DNA of 64,000 bases from Actinomycetes bacterium (GTDB taxonomy: Bacteria > Actinomycetota > Actinomycetes > Actinomycetales > Microbacteriaceae). The stretch covers positions 1 through 64,000 of the forward strand of contig JAKOTS010000013.1 in assembly GCA_029777095.1 (NCBI GenBank), read 5' to 3'. Positions 33,839-42,939 of the stretch are shown piece by piece (the stretch's first letter is position 1; every line of letters begins with the position of its first letter). Position numbers and translations under genes: made by a program. The notes beneath the pieces were generated by a model, which was not told where the DNA came from, searched no databases, and worked only from the letters and a program-made list of their open reading frames with translations.

Positions 33839-34636
33839 GTGAGTAGCGACAATCCCCCTGAGCAGCCGGCCGACCAGACGCCGACCGAAGAACTGGGCGA
33901 CGACGTGCCCGCGCATGTGCGGGCGGGGTTTCGTGAGAGCCCGGTGTCGTTCGTGCGCCGTGGCGGTCGTCTGACCGACGGCCAGGAGCGCGGCTGGTCC
34001 GAGCTGAGCGGGCGCTTTCTCATCGACGCGCCCCGCGGCTCGGCCGAAACCAGCGTGCATCCCGACGCACGATTTGACGCGGCCGCAGCGTTTGGGCGCG
34101 AGGCGCCGCTCGTTGTTGAGATCGGGTCGGGCCAGGGCGAAGCGGTGCTGCACGCCGCGGCGGAGCATCCCGAAACGAACTTTCTTGCCGTCGAGGTGTT
34201 CATCGCCGGACTCGCGAAGACCATGCTCGGCGCCGAGCGCGAAGGCCTTATGAACGTTCGGGTCATGGAGGCGAATGCGCCAGAGGTGCTGCAGACCTAC
34301 CTGCCCGAGGGCTCCGTCTCGGAAGTCTGGGTGTTCTTCCCCGACCCGTGGCACAAGTCCAAGCACAATAAGCGGCGCCTGGTGACGGCCGAGTTTGCGG
34401 CGCTCGCCGCCCGCGCGCTCATGCCCGGGGGACTGCTGCGCCTCGCAACCGACTGGGAAGATTACGCGCGCCAGCAGCGCCGCGTGATGGATGCCGCCCC
34501 CGACTTCGTGCGCGAATTTGACGCCGAACCCACGGCGTGGGCGCCGCGATTCGACGGCCGCGTGCTGACCTCCTTCGAGAACAAGGGCAAGCGCCGCGGG
34601 CACGCGATTCGCGACATGCTCTACCGGCGGGTCTAG
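33839..34636 (+). CDS. trmB: tRNA (guanine-N7-)-methyltransferase
   Basis: A 265-residue SAM-dependent enzyme that makes m7G46 in the variable loop of tRNAs. Motif I is VVEIGSGQGEAVLHAA, the catalytic/substrate region is VWVFFPDPWHKSKHNKRRL, and the closing 'TSFENKGKRRGHAI' loop binds tRNA. The first 75 residues are an acidic, poorly conserved extension. GTG 33839 is the only start giving the full 'VRAGFRESPVSFVRRGGRLT' leader. It follows family B element a and precedes the CPBP gene by nine bases. Confidence 0.95.
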   Translation: MSSDNPPEQPADQTPTEELGDDVPAHVRAGFRESPVSFVRRGGRLTDGQERGWSELSGRFLIDAPRGSAETSVHPDARFDAAAAFGREAPLVVEIGSGQGEAVLHAAAEHPETNFLAVEVFIAGLAKTMLGAEREGLMNVRVMEANAPEVLQTYLPEGSVSEVWVFFPDPWHKSKHNKRRLVTAEFAALAARALMPGGLLRLATDWEDYARQQRRVMDAAPDFVREFDAEPTAWAPRFDGRVLTSFENKGKRRGHAIRDMLYRRV

Positions 34637-34645
34637 GGCGACACG

Positions 34646-35593
34646 ATGGCGATCGGGCGGGGGCAGACAGAGCTGGGTGGCGCTTCTTCACGGGCATTCC
34701 CCCGGTGGACGTGGAGGCTGGTGCCGGCGTTGCTGGTCTGCCTCTCGGCGCCGGCATTCTTCGTACTGCAGTTGAGTTGGCTCGGCTGGTTGCTTTTGGT
34801 TTGCGGGCTCGCCGGTGCGTGGTTTGCCGAGCGCCGGGGCGTGGCTCGGGGTGTGGCGCCCGTGGGTGTTGCGAGTGGTGGGGCGGGGGCATCCATTGGT
34901 CATGGGCTGCACACGATGCCGCCGGGGGTGCGCGCGCCGAGTCTGCTGCGTGACCTGTCGTTGATTGCGCTGGGGCTGATTGTGGTCAGTCTCATTTCGC
35001 TGCACGCCGAGCTCGACAACGCGGCGTTTGTGCGCTTCACGCTTGCGCTTGGCGGCTCCGTTGCGCTGCCGTACCTCGTGTCGCGGTTTGTGTTTCGTGA
35101 CCGGGCGATTGGGTTTCCGTGGCGCGGCGGCACGCGCTGGACGGCGTTTCAATGGACCTGGCTCATCGCGGTGCTGGTGCTTGGTTGGCTGATTCTGCCG
35201 TTCTACTTCATCACGTCGGGCGTGTACATGAACTGGCCGGTCGTCGATACGCCGGAGCTGATCGCGCGGCTGTTCGTGGGTGTCGGGGCGGTCGGAATCT
35301 GGGATGAACTGTTCTTCATCTGCACGGTGTTTGTGTTGCTGTGCCGGCACTTTCCGGTCTGGCAGGCGAATCTGCTCCAGGCGATTGTGTTCGTTTCATT
35401 TCTCTGGGAGCTCGGCTACCAGGCGTGGGGCCCGCTCCTGACGATCCCGTTCGCGCTGTTGCAGGGTTTCATCTTCATGAAGACGCGCTCGCTCGGATAC
35501 GTCGTCACCGTGCACCTCCTCTTCGACGCGGTCGTGTTCCTCGTGCTCGCGCATGCGCACAACCCGGGGTTGTTCGGCTTCTTCCTGGTGTGA
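34646..35593 (+). CDS. CPBP-family intramembrane protease homologue
   Basis: A 315-residue protein with about eight hydrophobic segments. Near residue 220 the CPBP (Abi) motif reads 'IWDELFFICTVFVLLCR', with DE where many members have EE. Later His and Asp motifs are present in 'FVSFLWELGYQ' and 'VTVHLLFDAVVF'. It may be an active glutamyl intramembrane protease or a non-catalytic relative. Translation probably follows trmB (gap nine bases). The following 655 bases hold only repeats and a riboswitch. Confidence 0.78.
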   Translation: MAIGRGQTELGGASSRAFPRWTWRLVPALLVCLSAPAFFVLQLSWLGWLLLVCGLAGAWFAERRGVARGVAPVGVASGGAGASIGHGLHTMPPGVRAPSLLRDLSLIALGLIVVSLISLHAELDNAAFVRFTLALGGSVALPYLVSRFVFRDRAIGFPWRGGTRWTAFQWTWLIAVLVLGWLILPFYFITSGVYMNWPVVDTPELIARLFVGVGAVGIWDELFFICTVFVLLCRHFPVWQANLLQAIVFVSFLWELGYQAWGPLLTIPFALLQGFIFMKTRSLGYVVTVHLLFDAVVFLVLAHAHNPGLFGFFLV

Positions 35594-35690
35594 GGTGGGG
35601 CGAGGGGGCGTGGCGCATTGCGTCCGCCCGCGCGCCGCGGCGCCACCGCCCGGGGACCTCCGCGCGTCGCGTCGCGCCCGCGCCCGCCCA

Positions 35691-35755
35691 TTCGTTCCCC
35701 CGTCGCGAACGGTCGCTTTTGGCGCGATTCTTGACACATTGCGACGGGTGAGCGG
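35691..35755 (+). repeat. Family B element, copy b
   Basis: A 65-bp element: TTCGTTCCCCCGTCGC, an AT-richer centre with GGTCGCTTTT and TTGACACATT, then GCGACGGGTGAGCGG. CCCGTCGC and GCGACGGG form an inverted repeat. A 38-bp spacer containing the palindrome GACGCTGGAGCGTC follows. Confidence 0.85.
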
Positions 35756-35793
35756 TGACGCTGGAGCGTCGCGCTCCTGTCCGTGCCGGTGCC

Positions 35794-35858
35794 TTCGTTC
35801 CCCCGTCGCGAATGGTCGCTTTTCGCGCGATTCTTGACACATTGCGACGGGTGAGCGG
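35794..35858 (+). repeat. Family B element, copy c
   Basis: 65 bp, differing from copy b at two to three positions. Confidence 0.85.
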
Positions 35859-35924
35859 AGAGAGCGAGGCGCACGGTCGCGGGTCGGGCGGATGCCGGGG
35901 CCCGATCTCGCGCTTGGTAGTGCG

Positions 35925-35989
35925 TTCGTTCCCCCGTCGCGAACGGTCGCTTTTCGCGCGATTTGTGACACATTGCGACGGGTGAGCGG
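35925..35989 (+). repeat. Family B element, copy d
   Basis: 65 bp, near-identical to copy b and followed by the same 38-bp spacer (35990-36027). The block d-spacer-e therefore repeats b-spacer-c. Confidence 0.85.
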
Positions 35990-36027
35990 TGACGCTGGAG
36001 CGTCGCGCTCCTGTCCGTGCCGGTGCC

Positions 36028-36092
36028 TTCGTTCCCCCGTCGCGAATGGTCGCTTTTCGCGCGATTCTTGACACATTGCGACGGGTGAGCGG
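36028..36092 (+). repeat. Family B element, copy e
   Basis: 65 bp, identical by eye to copy c. It ends 100 bases upstream of the guanidine riboswitch. Confidence 0.85.
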
Positions 36093-36191
36093 AAAGGGCG
36101 GAGGGCGCGCCCCGGCGCAAGCGCGGCGGGGCGCCCTCCGCGCCCGCGCACGACCTCGACTAAACTGGCATCCGGGCCCCGACAACGGCCC

Positions 36192-36232
36192 CCGGACGAG
36201 GCAAACCAGTACCCGGAACGCGACAAGACTGG
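36192..36232 (+). ncRNA. Guanidine-III (mini-ykkC) riboswitch
   Basis: The segment has the two signature boxes of the class III guanidine aptamer: CCGGACGAGG (36192-36201) and ACCCGG followed by GACAAGAC (36211-36229), with CCAGT/ACTGG forming the second helix. The architecture matches the known pseudoknot aptamer from high-GC actinobacteria. It ends just before the ribosome site GAAAGG (36235-36240) of a Gdx-type SMR exporter, so guanidine binding should switch on translation. TAAACT (36161-36166) is a possible -10. Confidence 0.9.
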
Positions 36233-36248
36233 CCGAAAGGTAGTCGTC

Positions 36249-36587
36249 ATGGCGTGGATCGTACTCATCGTTTCGGGAGTGCTTGAGGCCGTCTGGGCTA
36301 CGGCGCTGGGCAAGTCCGAAGGCTTCACAAAGCTCTGGCCGAGCGTGATTTTCGGCGTCGCGCTGATCGTCAGCATGGGCGGTCTCGCATGGGCGATGCG
36401 TGACATCCCGACCGCAACGGCGTATGCCGTGTGGGTTGGCATCGGCGCCTCGCTCACGGTCATCTACTCGATGATCACGGGCGACGAACCGGTGTCACTC
36501 GTGCGCGTCCTGTTGATCATGGGCCTCGTCGGCTGCATCGTCGGGCTCAAGCTCGTCGGCGGCGATACGCCCGCCGCGAACCAGTAG
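36249..36587 (+). CDS. gdx: SMR-family guanidinium exporter (Gdx/SugE type)
   Basis: A 112-residue, four-helix membrane protein. The essential Glu is E13 (SGVLEAVWATALGKSEGF), and 'YAVWVGIGASLTVIYSMI' and 'GLKLVGGD' match the SugE/Gdx branch rather than EmrE. Gdx proteins exchange guanidinium for protons as dual-topology dimers. The guanidine-III riboswitch in its leader gives independent support for the substrate. Confidence 0.93.
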   Translation: MAWIVLIVSGVLEAVWATALGKSEGFTKLWPSVIFGVALIVSMGGLAWAMRDIPTATAYAVWVGIGASLTVIYSMITGDEPVSLVRVLLIMGLVGCIVGLKLVGGDTPAANQ

Positions 36588-36620
36588 CGCCGGGCCGGTC
36601 GGCGCCGCGAGACTTGCCCC

Positions 36621-37721
36621 ATGCGACAGGTCTTGATTCTCGGTGGCACCGCGTGGCTCGGACGCGAGATTGCCCACGCGGCACTCGCACACGGCGCGGA
36701 GGTCACGTGTCTTGCCCGTGGAAACTCGGGCGAAGTGGCATCCGGCGCCCGCCTTGTGATCGCCGACCGCGCCGCCCCCGGGGCCTATGACGCGCTCCTC
36801 GATCGTGAGTGGGATGACGTCATCGAGATCTCGTACGATCTCGGCTTCGTGCAGGGCGCGCTCGCCGCGCTCACCGGCCGCGCGCGGCACTGGACGCTCG
36901 TCTCCAGCGTGTCGGTCTATGCCGACGACACCACGCCCGGCGCTGACGAGCGCGCCGACCTCGTCGAACCCACCGATCTCGCCAACTATGCCCACGCGAA
37001 GGTCGTTGCCGAACGGGCAACGCAGGATGCCGCACCCCAGCGCCTGCTGATCGCAAGGCCGGGACTCATCGCGGGGCCCGGCGACGGTTCGGATCGCTTC
37101 GGGTATTGGCCCGGGCGATTCGCCGCGGCGGCGTGCGGCCCGAGCACCGCCACCACCCCGAGCACCCCGAGCGCCGCCAACACCCCGAGCGCCGCCAGCA
37201 CGAGCGCCACCACCGCCCCACAGCACACCCAAGTCCTCGTCCCCGACGCGCGCGACCGCGCGACCCAGGCGATCGACGTGCGCGACCTCGCCGATTGGAT
37301 CGTGCGCGCGGGCGAGGCCGGCGACACCGGGGTCGTCAACGCAGTGGGCGACGTGCATGAGCTGGTCGAGGTGCTCGACCTGGCCGCCGAGGCGGCGGGA
37401 TTCGCGGGGGAGTGGGTCGTGGCATCCGATGCCCGACTCATCGCCGCAGGCGTGCACTACTGGGCGGGGCCGCACTCGCTCCCGCTCTGGCTTCCCAACG
37501 AAGCGCGCGGCTTCATGCGCTACAAGAACGACGCGTATCGGGCACACGGCGGGATGCTCCGGCCCCTCGCCGCGACGATCGCCGACGTGCGCGACGACGA
37601 ACGGGAGCGCGGGCTTGATCGGCCGCGACGCTCGGGGCTGACACGGGCCGAAGAGCGTGCGGTCATCGTGGCGCTCGCCGCGCCCGCGGGCGATGAGTCG
37701 GGCACGCACCCCGAGCGGTGA
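36621..37721 (+). CDS. NAD-dependent epimerase/dehydratase-family protein
   Basis: A 366-residue short-chain dehydrogenase-like protein with the nucleotide loop VLILGGTAWLGREIA at the start, 'WTLVSSVSVYADD' and 'NYAHAKVVAER' (Tyr-xxx-Lys read as Y-A-H-A-K). Around residues 172-195 there is a Thr/Ser/Pro/Ala-rich insertion (PSTPSAANTPSAAST), encoded by a short DNA repeat, between the substrate loop and 'VLVPDARDRATQAIDVRDLA'. The substrate is unknown; related proteins are annotated as reductases or isoflavone-reductase-like. The 3' end lies 16 bases upstream of a tRNA. Confidence 0.82.
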   Translation: MRQVLILGGTAWLGREIAHAALAHGAEVTCLARGNSGEVASGARLVIADRAAPGAYDALLDREWDDVIEISYDLGFVQGALAALTGRARHWTLVSSVSVYADDTTPGADERADLVEPTDLANYAHAKVVAERATQDAAPQRLLIARPGLIAGPGDGSDRFGYWPGRFAAAACGPSTATTPSTPSAANTPSAASTSATTAPQHTQVLVPDARDRATQAIDVRDLADWIVRAGEAGDTGVVNAVGDVHELVEVLDLAAEAAGFAGEWVVASDARLIAAGVHYWAGPHSLPLWLPNEARGFMRYKNDAYRAHGGMLRPLAATIADVRDDERERGLDRPRRSGLTRAEERAVIVALAAPAGDESGTHPER

Positions 37722-37737
37722 TAAAGTCGAGCGGTGC

Positions 37738-37810
37738 GCCTCCGTAGCTCAGGGGATAGAGCGTTGGTTTCCGGTACCAAAGGCCGCTGGTTCGATTCCA
37801 GCCGGGGGCA
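37738..37810 (+). tRNA. tRNA-Arg, anticodon CCG
   Basis: A 73-base cloverleaf: acceptor GCCTCCG/CGGGGGC with discriminator A, D-arm GCTC/GAGC, anticodon stem TTGGT/ACCAA with loop TTCCGGT (CCG at positions 34-36), T-arm GCTGG/CCAGC with loop TTCGATT. No CCA is encoded. It decodes CGG arginine codons. Confidence 0.95.
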
Positions 37811-37828
37811 CTTCAAATACGATGTCTG

Positions 37829-37869
37829 AAACTGCGACACGCGAGAGCGTGTCGCAGTTTTGCTTTCGC
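37829..37869 (+). terminator. Rho-independent terminator of the tRNA gene
   Basis: A 14-bp perfect stem (AAACTGCGACACGC / GCGTGTCGCAGTTT) with a GAGA tetraloop at 37829-37860, followed by TGCTTT. It is among the strongest intrinsic terminators in the window. Confidence 0.9.
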
Positions 37870-38032
37870 CCCACACCGCCCACACCCCGCCGCGCAGGTC
37901 TCCGGCGCTTGCGCCACGCGCGCCCCGGCGCCCGAACGTTAAGAATGTTCACAGAACCGCCGCTACTGTGAACGCAATTGCGCCCGCCGCTTCGTGCACA
38001 GCCGCGCGTAGGGGTGCACAAGGAGAGAGCTC

Positions 38033-38467
38033 ATGCGTCGATCACTGTTCATTCGCGCCGGAGGCATCGCTGGGCTTCTCGGTTTGGTGTTCGCCACAAG
38101 TGCGTGCGCGACGAATGCCACAGACACCTCCGATCCGAGCAACGGCGGTGGGGCAGCCCCGACCGAAGTCATCGAAGTATCTGACGAATCGGCCGACGGC
38201 AACGCGGCTGGCGACGATGATGGCCGTGCGTTCGGCGCATCCGACGACATCATCATCACGGCGGTTGAGCGCACGCTCGAGCGCAAGAACGCCAAGGCGG
38301 AGTGGGCGGGAAGCACGCTTCGGGTCACGATGGATGGCTCGGCTGCGGCTCCCACCGCGTCTCTTCCATGCCTTGGCATCGAAACGCTGCTCGCGGACGG
38401 CGAGGACGTGACCCTCGTGTTCAGCGATGGAGAGCTCATCTGCGCCGACCGACCGACCGCGCGCTGA
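38033..38467 (+). CDS. Small putative lipoprotein
   Basis: A 144-residue protein with an N-terminal signal (RSLFIRAGGIAGLLGLVF) and lipobox TSAC at about residue 24, an acidic linker, and a compact C-terminal domain with two cysteines (SLPCLG and ELICAD) that could form a disulfide. A purine-rich site (AAGGAGAGAG) precedes ATG 38033. No family is recognised. It faces the SARP-like regulator gene convergently. Confidence 0.7.
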   Translation: MRRSLFIRAGGIAGLLGLVFATSACATNATDTSDPSNGGGAAPTEVIEVSDESADGNAAGDDDGRAFGASDDIIITAVERTLERKNAKAEWAGSTLRVTMDGSAAAPTASLPCLGIETLLADGEDVTLVFSDGELICADRPTAR

Positions 38468-38529
38468 CGCACAAGCGGCAAAGTAAGTCTCGACGGGCGA
38501 GCGTCAAAGAAAGCGTTGCCGCGCGCACA

Positions 38530-40287
38530 TCAACCCAGCAGGCTCCGTTGGTGGCTCGCGTGATCTCGTATCGTGACGGACCAATCGGCATACGGTTCTT
38601 CTGAGAACGCGTCACCGCGATAGAGGGCCCGTGCCGCGCTGCGGCTGGCATCGTCGTCGCGCGCTGCCAACGTCAGGAAACGTTCCAGGTCTATGTCGAG
38701 CGCCTGTACGTCGAGGCACACCGAGCTTCCTTCGGTCACCAGATGGTACTGGGTGGGTAGGAGTCGATCTGGGTCGAGGGCACGGCGGATCACGTTCACG
38801 GCGACCGAGAAGCGATTCGCCAGCTTCGACGGAGCCTCGTCGGGCCAGAGGGCATCCATGAACACCTCCCGCGCGGTCGGGGTGCCGCGGGCGGCGACGA
38901 GCATCTTCAACAGCTCGCTGGCTTTGCGCGAGTTCCATTCGGCGCGCGTCCCGCAGAGCGAAATCACCTCGAACTGGCCAAGCACTCGGATGCGTGGGCG
39001 ATGCATGGCGCGACGGGTGAGCATGGCGAACCCACGTGCCTCACTTGTTGCTTTCGCCTCGGCGAGCAGCGCGTAGGCGGGCACATCGTCGAGCTCATGG
39101 CGAAGCGCAAACTCGGCCAGCTCGATTTGCGCTTCAGCATGCCACGCCCACGCACCGATCCGGCCGCTGAGGGCGACCGCAAGTTCAAGGTGCTCGCGTG
39201 CATCATCGAGCAAGCCGAGGTACTCCTCAAGCAGCCCCAGCGTGCGAGCGCAGGTGCCCCAGAACGCCACTCCGACACCGACGGGAACGAACGTCTCGGC
39301 AACGGGGAGGAGCATGTGTCGGAGCCGCTCGGCGTTCGCTCGCGAACCATTGATTCGCGCGATCTCAGCGAGCACCGTGATGGTCGAGAGCCAGTACCGA
39401 TTGCGGGGGATGTCTGCGGCATCCGGGAGCGATTGCAACAGGGCTTCACCGGCAGACTGGCGCCCTTGCAACAGCCAGAGCCAGGCGAGAGACGCGGGCC
39501 ACAGCAGCTGCTCTGGGTACTCTCGCCGTGCCGCGAGGAAGCCCTCCTCAGCGCCATCGATGCGCCCCTGCATCCAGCGGATCATCCCCAGCTGCGTCGT
39601 ATACAGACCGAGGCCATCCGCGCCGTGCTGCTGGGCCTGCGCATACAGCGATTCGGCCTGCTGCTCGGCGCCTTCGGTGTCGCCGTCAAGAATCGAACGC
39701 AGGCAGTAAAACCACTGCGCGGGGTCAGCGTGAGCGGTGCCTGTGTGAGCGGTGCCGCGCTGCTCCATGGTGCTGTAGCGCTGCTCAAGCAGCTGCGCAT
39801 CCAACGACCGAATCTCGCCCTGTTCAAGAAGACCCACGAGCAACAACACGGTGCCGATGGGCACGAGCGCGGTCTCGTTGTGACGCGTCGCCGTGGCGAG
39901 AATCTGGTTTGCGGCGCGCACCCGCTCTTGGGCGTGCTCGGGAGCCGGTCGGGTAACGCTCCAAGCCACAAGTGCGTAGGCGATGGATGCCTCGTCTCCA
40001 AGCCGCTCTGCGATGGCCTGCGTGTCATCGGCTTGCTGCACCAAGTCTGTGAGGTTCGCGTCTCCGGACGGCGCATGGGCGGCAGCCACGATCCCGGCCG
40101 TGAGGAGTTTGACGGCGAGCAGTGACTCCACCGGATCGAGCGCCTCCACGGCAGCCTGGCAACGCTCAGCGTAGGCGCGGGCTGAGAGCGGTGTGAGGTT
40201 GATTGGCAATCCTTCAGCGAGAAAGTCGGCTGCATCCTGCTTTGCGGCCGGCGCTTCACGCGAGGGAGCGCCAATGCTTCCAGTCAT
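38530..40287 (-). CDS. SARP-like regulator: TPR region plus C-terminal winged helix, short BTAD
   Basis: A 585-residue protein. Residues to about 430 are helical repeats of TPR type (ARTLGLLEEYLGLLDDAREH, 'AEAQIELAEFALRHELDD'). The C-terminal 150 residues start with a SARP/OmpR winged helix (RIRVLGQFEVISLCG, 'SRKASELLKMLVAARG', 'VFMDALWPDEAPSKLANRF') and the first part of a bacterial transcriptional activator domain, ending soon after 'EEPYADWSVTIRDH', roughly 100 residues short of the usual end. ATG 40287 is chosen as the first clean start; the longer frame upstream is Arg/Gly-rich and unlikely. Targets are unknown; flanking lipoprotein genes are candidates. Confidence 0.72.
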   Translation of the reverse strand: MTGSIGAPSREAPAAKQDAADFLAEGLPINLTPLSARAYAERCQAAVEALDPVESLLAVKLLTAGIVAAAHAPSGDANLTDLVQQADDTQAIAERLGDEASIAYALVAWSVTRPAPEHAQERVRAANQILATATRHNETALVPIGTVLLLVGLLEQGEIRSLDAQLLEQRYSTMEQRGTAHTGTAHADPAQWFYCLRSILDGDTEGAEQQAESLYAQAQQHGADGLGLYTTQLGMIRWMQGRIDGAEEGFLAARREYPEQLLWPASLAWLWLLQGRQSAGEALLQSLPDAADIPRNRYWLSTITVLAEIARINGSRANAERLRHMLLPVAETFVPVGVGVAFWGTCARTLGLLEEYLGLLDDAREHLELAVALSGRIGAWAWHAEAQIELAEFALRHELDDVPAYALLAEAKATSEARGFAMLTRRAMHRPRIRVLGQFEVISLCGTRAEWNSRKASELLKMLVAARGTPTAREVFMDALWPDEAPSKLANRFSVAVNVIRRALDPDRLLPTQYHLVTEGSSVCLDVQALDIDLERFLTLAARDDDASRSAARALYRGDAFSEEPYADWSVTIRDHASHQRSLLG

Positions 40288-40519
40288 GGTTGAACCATAG
40301 CTTGAACCTTCGCGAGGCTCCTTGAGCGTCGCCCGCGCCCGTCCTGAGCGGCCGGCCGAACCCCGGCCGAACCCCGGCCGAGCCCCGACCCGATCCCCCA
40401 ACCCGAGCTCCAAGCCGCGAATTTAACTTTTCTGACAGACGTCTCCATAAGATCAACCTCAAAGTGCGCCAATTCACGCCAGCACTTCGGGTGCCGCGGA
40501 AATCGGACATTGGAGAACA

Positions 40520-41134
40520 ATGAACACGCTCAATCGCTCATGGATGATTGCCCCTGCGGCGGTCATCACCCTCGCCCTGACGATGACGGCATGTGCATCT
40601 CCAGATGCACCGGGTGGGAGCACCGGAAGTTCACCCGCAGGGCCCGGCACGTCAGTAACCGCGCCCTCGACCGCGCCGACGAGTGACACCGACAGTGAGG
40701 CCGACGCCACCCCGCGGGGCACCGACCCCGCCAGTTGCCTGGTCGGCTCCTGGGCTGCCGACAACGCGTTCTTCCTTGTGAGCCTCCGCGAGTACGGGGA
40801 TGAGTTCAATAACGTCACCGGGCAGGTGACCCTGAATTTTGCCGGCGATGGGACGCTGACGACCACGTATCAGGACTGGCTGCTCACGGCCCTTGTCGAG
40901 GGCATCGACCTTTCGATCAGCCGAAACGGGAGCGATGCCGGAATCTTCACTGTCGATGGAGACAGGATCGACTTCGCCGACACCCAGGTGGGCTCGTCGA
41001 TGTCGGTGACGGCGGCTGGCACCACGATGCCCATCGTGCCCGAGGCGATGGCATATGCCGGCGCCGCCTTCACGTGTGCTGCAACCGAGGCGAGCATCAC
41101 AACGATCGATGGAACCCTCCGACTGAACCGATGA
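40520..41134 (+). CDS. Putative lipoprotein
   Basis: A 204-residue protein with a signal peptide (MIAPAAVITLALTMTAC, lipidated Cys at about residue 25), a Ser/Thr/Pro-rich linker to about 70, and a C-terminal domain containing 'SCLVGSWAADNAFF' and a later Cys (FTCAATEA). The pattern 'CLVGSW' followed by 'VTLNFAGDGTLTT' resembles lipocalin-like lipid-binding lipoproteins, but this is a weak similarity. GGAGAACA precedes ATG 40520. Confidence 0.72.
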   Translation: MNTLNRSWMIAPAAVITLALTMTACASPDAPGGSTGSSPAGPGTSVTAPSTAPTSDTDSEADATPRGTDPASCLVGSWAADNAFFLVSLREYGDEFNNVTGQVTLNFAGDGTLTTTYQDWLLTALVEGIDLSISRNGSDAGIFTVDGDRIDFADTQVGSSMSVTAAGTTMPIVPEAMAYAGAAFTCAATEASITTIDGTLRLNR

Positions 41135-41137
41135 ACG

Positions 41138-41176
41138 CCGACTCCGCCCTCCGCGATGAAGCGGAGCGGGGCCGGT
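41138..41176 (+). terminator. Possible terminator after the lipoprotein gene
   Basis: Imperfect hairpin CTCCGC (41149-41154), loop GATGAA, GCGGAG (41161-41166), extended by outer CCG/CGG pairs. It lies between the lipoprotein stop and argS. Confidence 0.4.
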
Positions 41177-41270
41177 GCTTGATTCCTGCCGCCTCGACAA
41201 GAACGGAGAGCACCACCTGAGAGCCGCCCGCACCCGGCGCTCAGCGGCATCCACGTAGAATGGTGCCGCC

Positions 41271-42935
41271 ATGACTCCAGACGTTCTCGCCGCCCAGTTG
41301 CTCACCATCGTCACCCCGATTCTTGAGGCTCGACGAGCCGGCAGTTCGGCCGACCTCACCGTCGCCGACGTGGTGCTTGAGCGCCCGAAGAACCGCGATC
41401 ACGGCGATTGGGCCTCGAACATCGCCATGAAGCTCGCGAAGAGCGTGGGCACCAACCCGCGTGAGCTCGCGACCGCGATTGCCGAGGCGCTGCAGGCGGT
41501 CGACGGCGTTGCAACCGTCGAGGTCGCCGGCCCCGGCTTCATTAACGTGCGATTGGATGCCGCAGCCGCCGGCGCGCTCGCGAAGACGATCGTCGACCAG
41601 GGCACCGCCTTCGGCACCAACCAGTCGCGCGCTGACGAGATCATCAACCTCGAGTTCGTCTCGGCCAACCCCACCGGGCCCATTCACCTTGGCGGCACGC
41701 GCTGGGCCGCCGTTGGTGACTCGCTTGCGCGCATCCTCAGCTCGCAGGGCGCCAACGTGACGCGGGAGTACTACTTCAACGATCACGGTTCGCAGATCGA
41801 CCGCTTCGCTCGCAGCCTCGTCGCCGCGTACCTGGGCGAGCCCGCGCCCGAAGACGGGTACGGCGGCGGCTACATCGGCGACATCGCTCGCCGCGTTGCG
41901 CTCGCTTACCACGGCGACCTCGCCGCGCTCTCGCCCGAAGAACTGCAAGAGGCGTTCCGCTCGCAGGGCGTCAACTTCATGTTCGACGAGATCAAGGCGA
42001 GCCTGCACAACTTTGGTGTCGACTTCGACGTCTACTTCCACGAGAACGACCTGCACAAATCTGGCGCGGTCGATCGTGCGATCGCCCGGCTCACCGAGCT
42101 TGGCCACATGTACGAGTCGGACGGTGCGATGTGGCTCCGCACGACCGATTTCGGTGACGACAAAGACCGCGTGGTCATCAAGTCTGACGGCCAGCCCGCC
42201 TACATTTCGGGCGACCTGGCGTACTACCTCGACAAGCGTGAGCGCGGCTTCAACCGCTGCATCATCATGCTCGGCGCCGACCACCACGGTTATGTGCAGC
42301 GCCTCATGGCAATGTGTGCCGCGTTCGGCGACGAGCCGCAGGTCAACCTGCAGGTGCTCATCGGCCAGATGGTCAACCTCGTTCGCGATGGCCAGCCGAT
42401 GCGCATGTCGAAGCGGGCGGGCACCGTCGTCACGCTCGAAGACCTCGTCGAAATTGTGGGTGTGGATGCCGCGCGCTACTCGCTCACGAGAAGCTCGGCC
42501 GACTCCAACCTCGACGTCGATCTTGACGTGCTCCAGAAGCGCACGAACGATAACCCCGTGTTCTACGTGCAGTACGCCCACGCGCGCACGCACAACGTGG
42601 GCGTGAACGCGGCGCAGGCCGGCGTCGACCGCAGCGAGTTTGCACCTGAACTGCTCGAGCACGCCACTGAGTCGGCGCTGCTCGGCGCGCTGCAGGAGTT
42701 CCCGCGCGTGGTGGCGTTCGCCGCCGACAGTCGCGAACCGCACCGCGTTGCCCGCTACCTCGAGGAGCTCGCGGGGCTCTATCACCGCTGGTACGACAAC
42801 TGCCGAGTGACCCCGCTCGGCGACGAGCCCGTCACCGCGGTGCACCGCACCCGCCTCTGGTTGAGCGATGCGACCGGTCAGGTGCTGCGCAACGGACTCA
42901 CGTTGCTCGGCGTCTCGGCGCCTGAGCGCATGTAA
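41271..42935 (+). CDS. argS: Arginyl-tRNA synthetase
   Basis: A 554-residue class I synthetase. The Add-1 domain at the N-terminus is followed by the HIGH-type motif [16 protein letters not shown] (about residue 130), '[13 protein letters not shown]', the KMSKS equivalent MRMSKRAG and the DALR anticodon domain with the usual tail '...[13 protein letters not shown]'. It charges tRNA-Arg, one of which is encoded 3.5 kb upstream. It begins the argS-lysA-hom-thr block, the same order as in mycobacteria. Confidence 0.96.
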   Translation: MTPDVLAAQLLTIVTPILEARRAGSSADLTVADVVLERPKNRDHGDWASNIAMKLAKSVGTNPRELATAIAEALQAVDGVATVEVAGPGFINVRLDAAAAGALAKTIVDQGTAFGTNQSRADEIINLEFVSANPTGPIHLGGTRWAAVGDSLARILSSQGANVTREYYFNDHGSQIDRFARSLVAAYLGEPAPEDGYGGGYIGDIARRVALAYHGDLAALSPEELQEAFRSQGVNFMFDEIKASLHNFGVDFDVYFHENDLHKSGAVDRAIARLTELGHMYESDGAMWLRTTDFGDDKDRVVIKSDGQPAYISGDLAYYLDKRERGFNRCIIMLGADHHGYVQRLMAMCAAFGDEPQVNLQVLIGQMVNLVRDGQPMRMSKRAGTVVTLEDLVEIVGVDAARYSLTRSSADSNLDVDLDVLQKRTNDNPVFYVQYAHARTHNVGVNAAQAGVDRSEFAPELLEHATESALLGALQEFPRVVAFAADSREPHRVARYLEELAGLYHRWYDNCRVTPLGDEPVTAVHRTRLWLSDATGQVLRNGLTLLGVSAPERM

Positions 42936-42939
42936 CGCC

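Noticed and set aside
35396..36463. Minus-strand frames encoding repeated 'HPSQCVKNRAKSD' peptides
   Set aside because: The peptide repeats are translations of the non-coding family B elements. The frames also run across the CPBP gene and the riboswitch.
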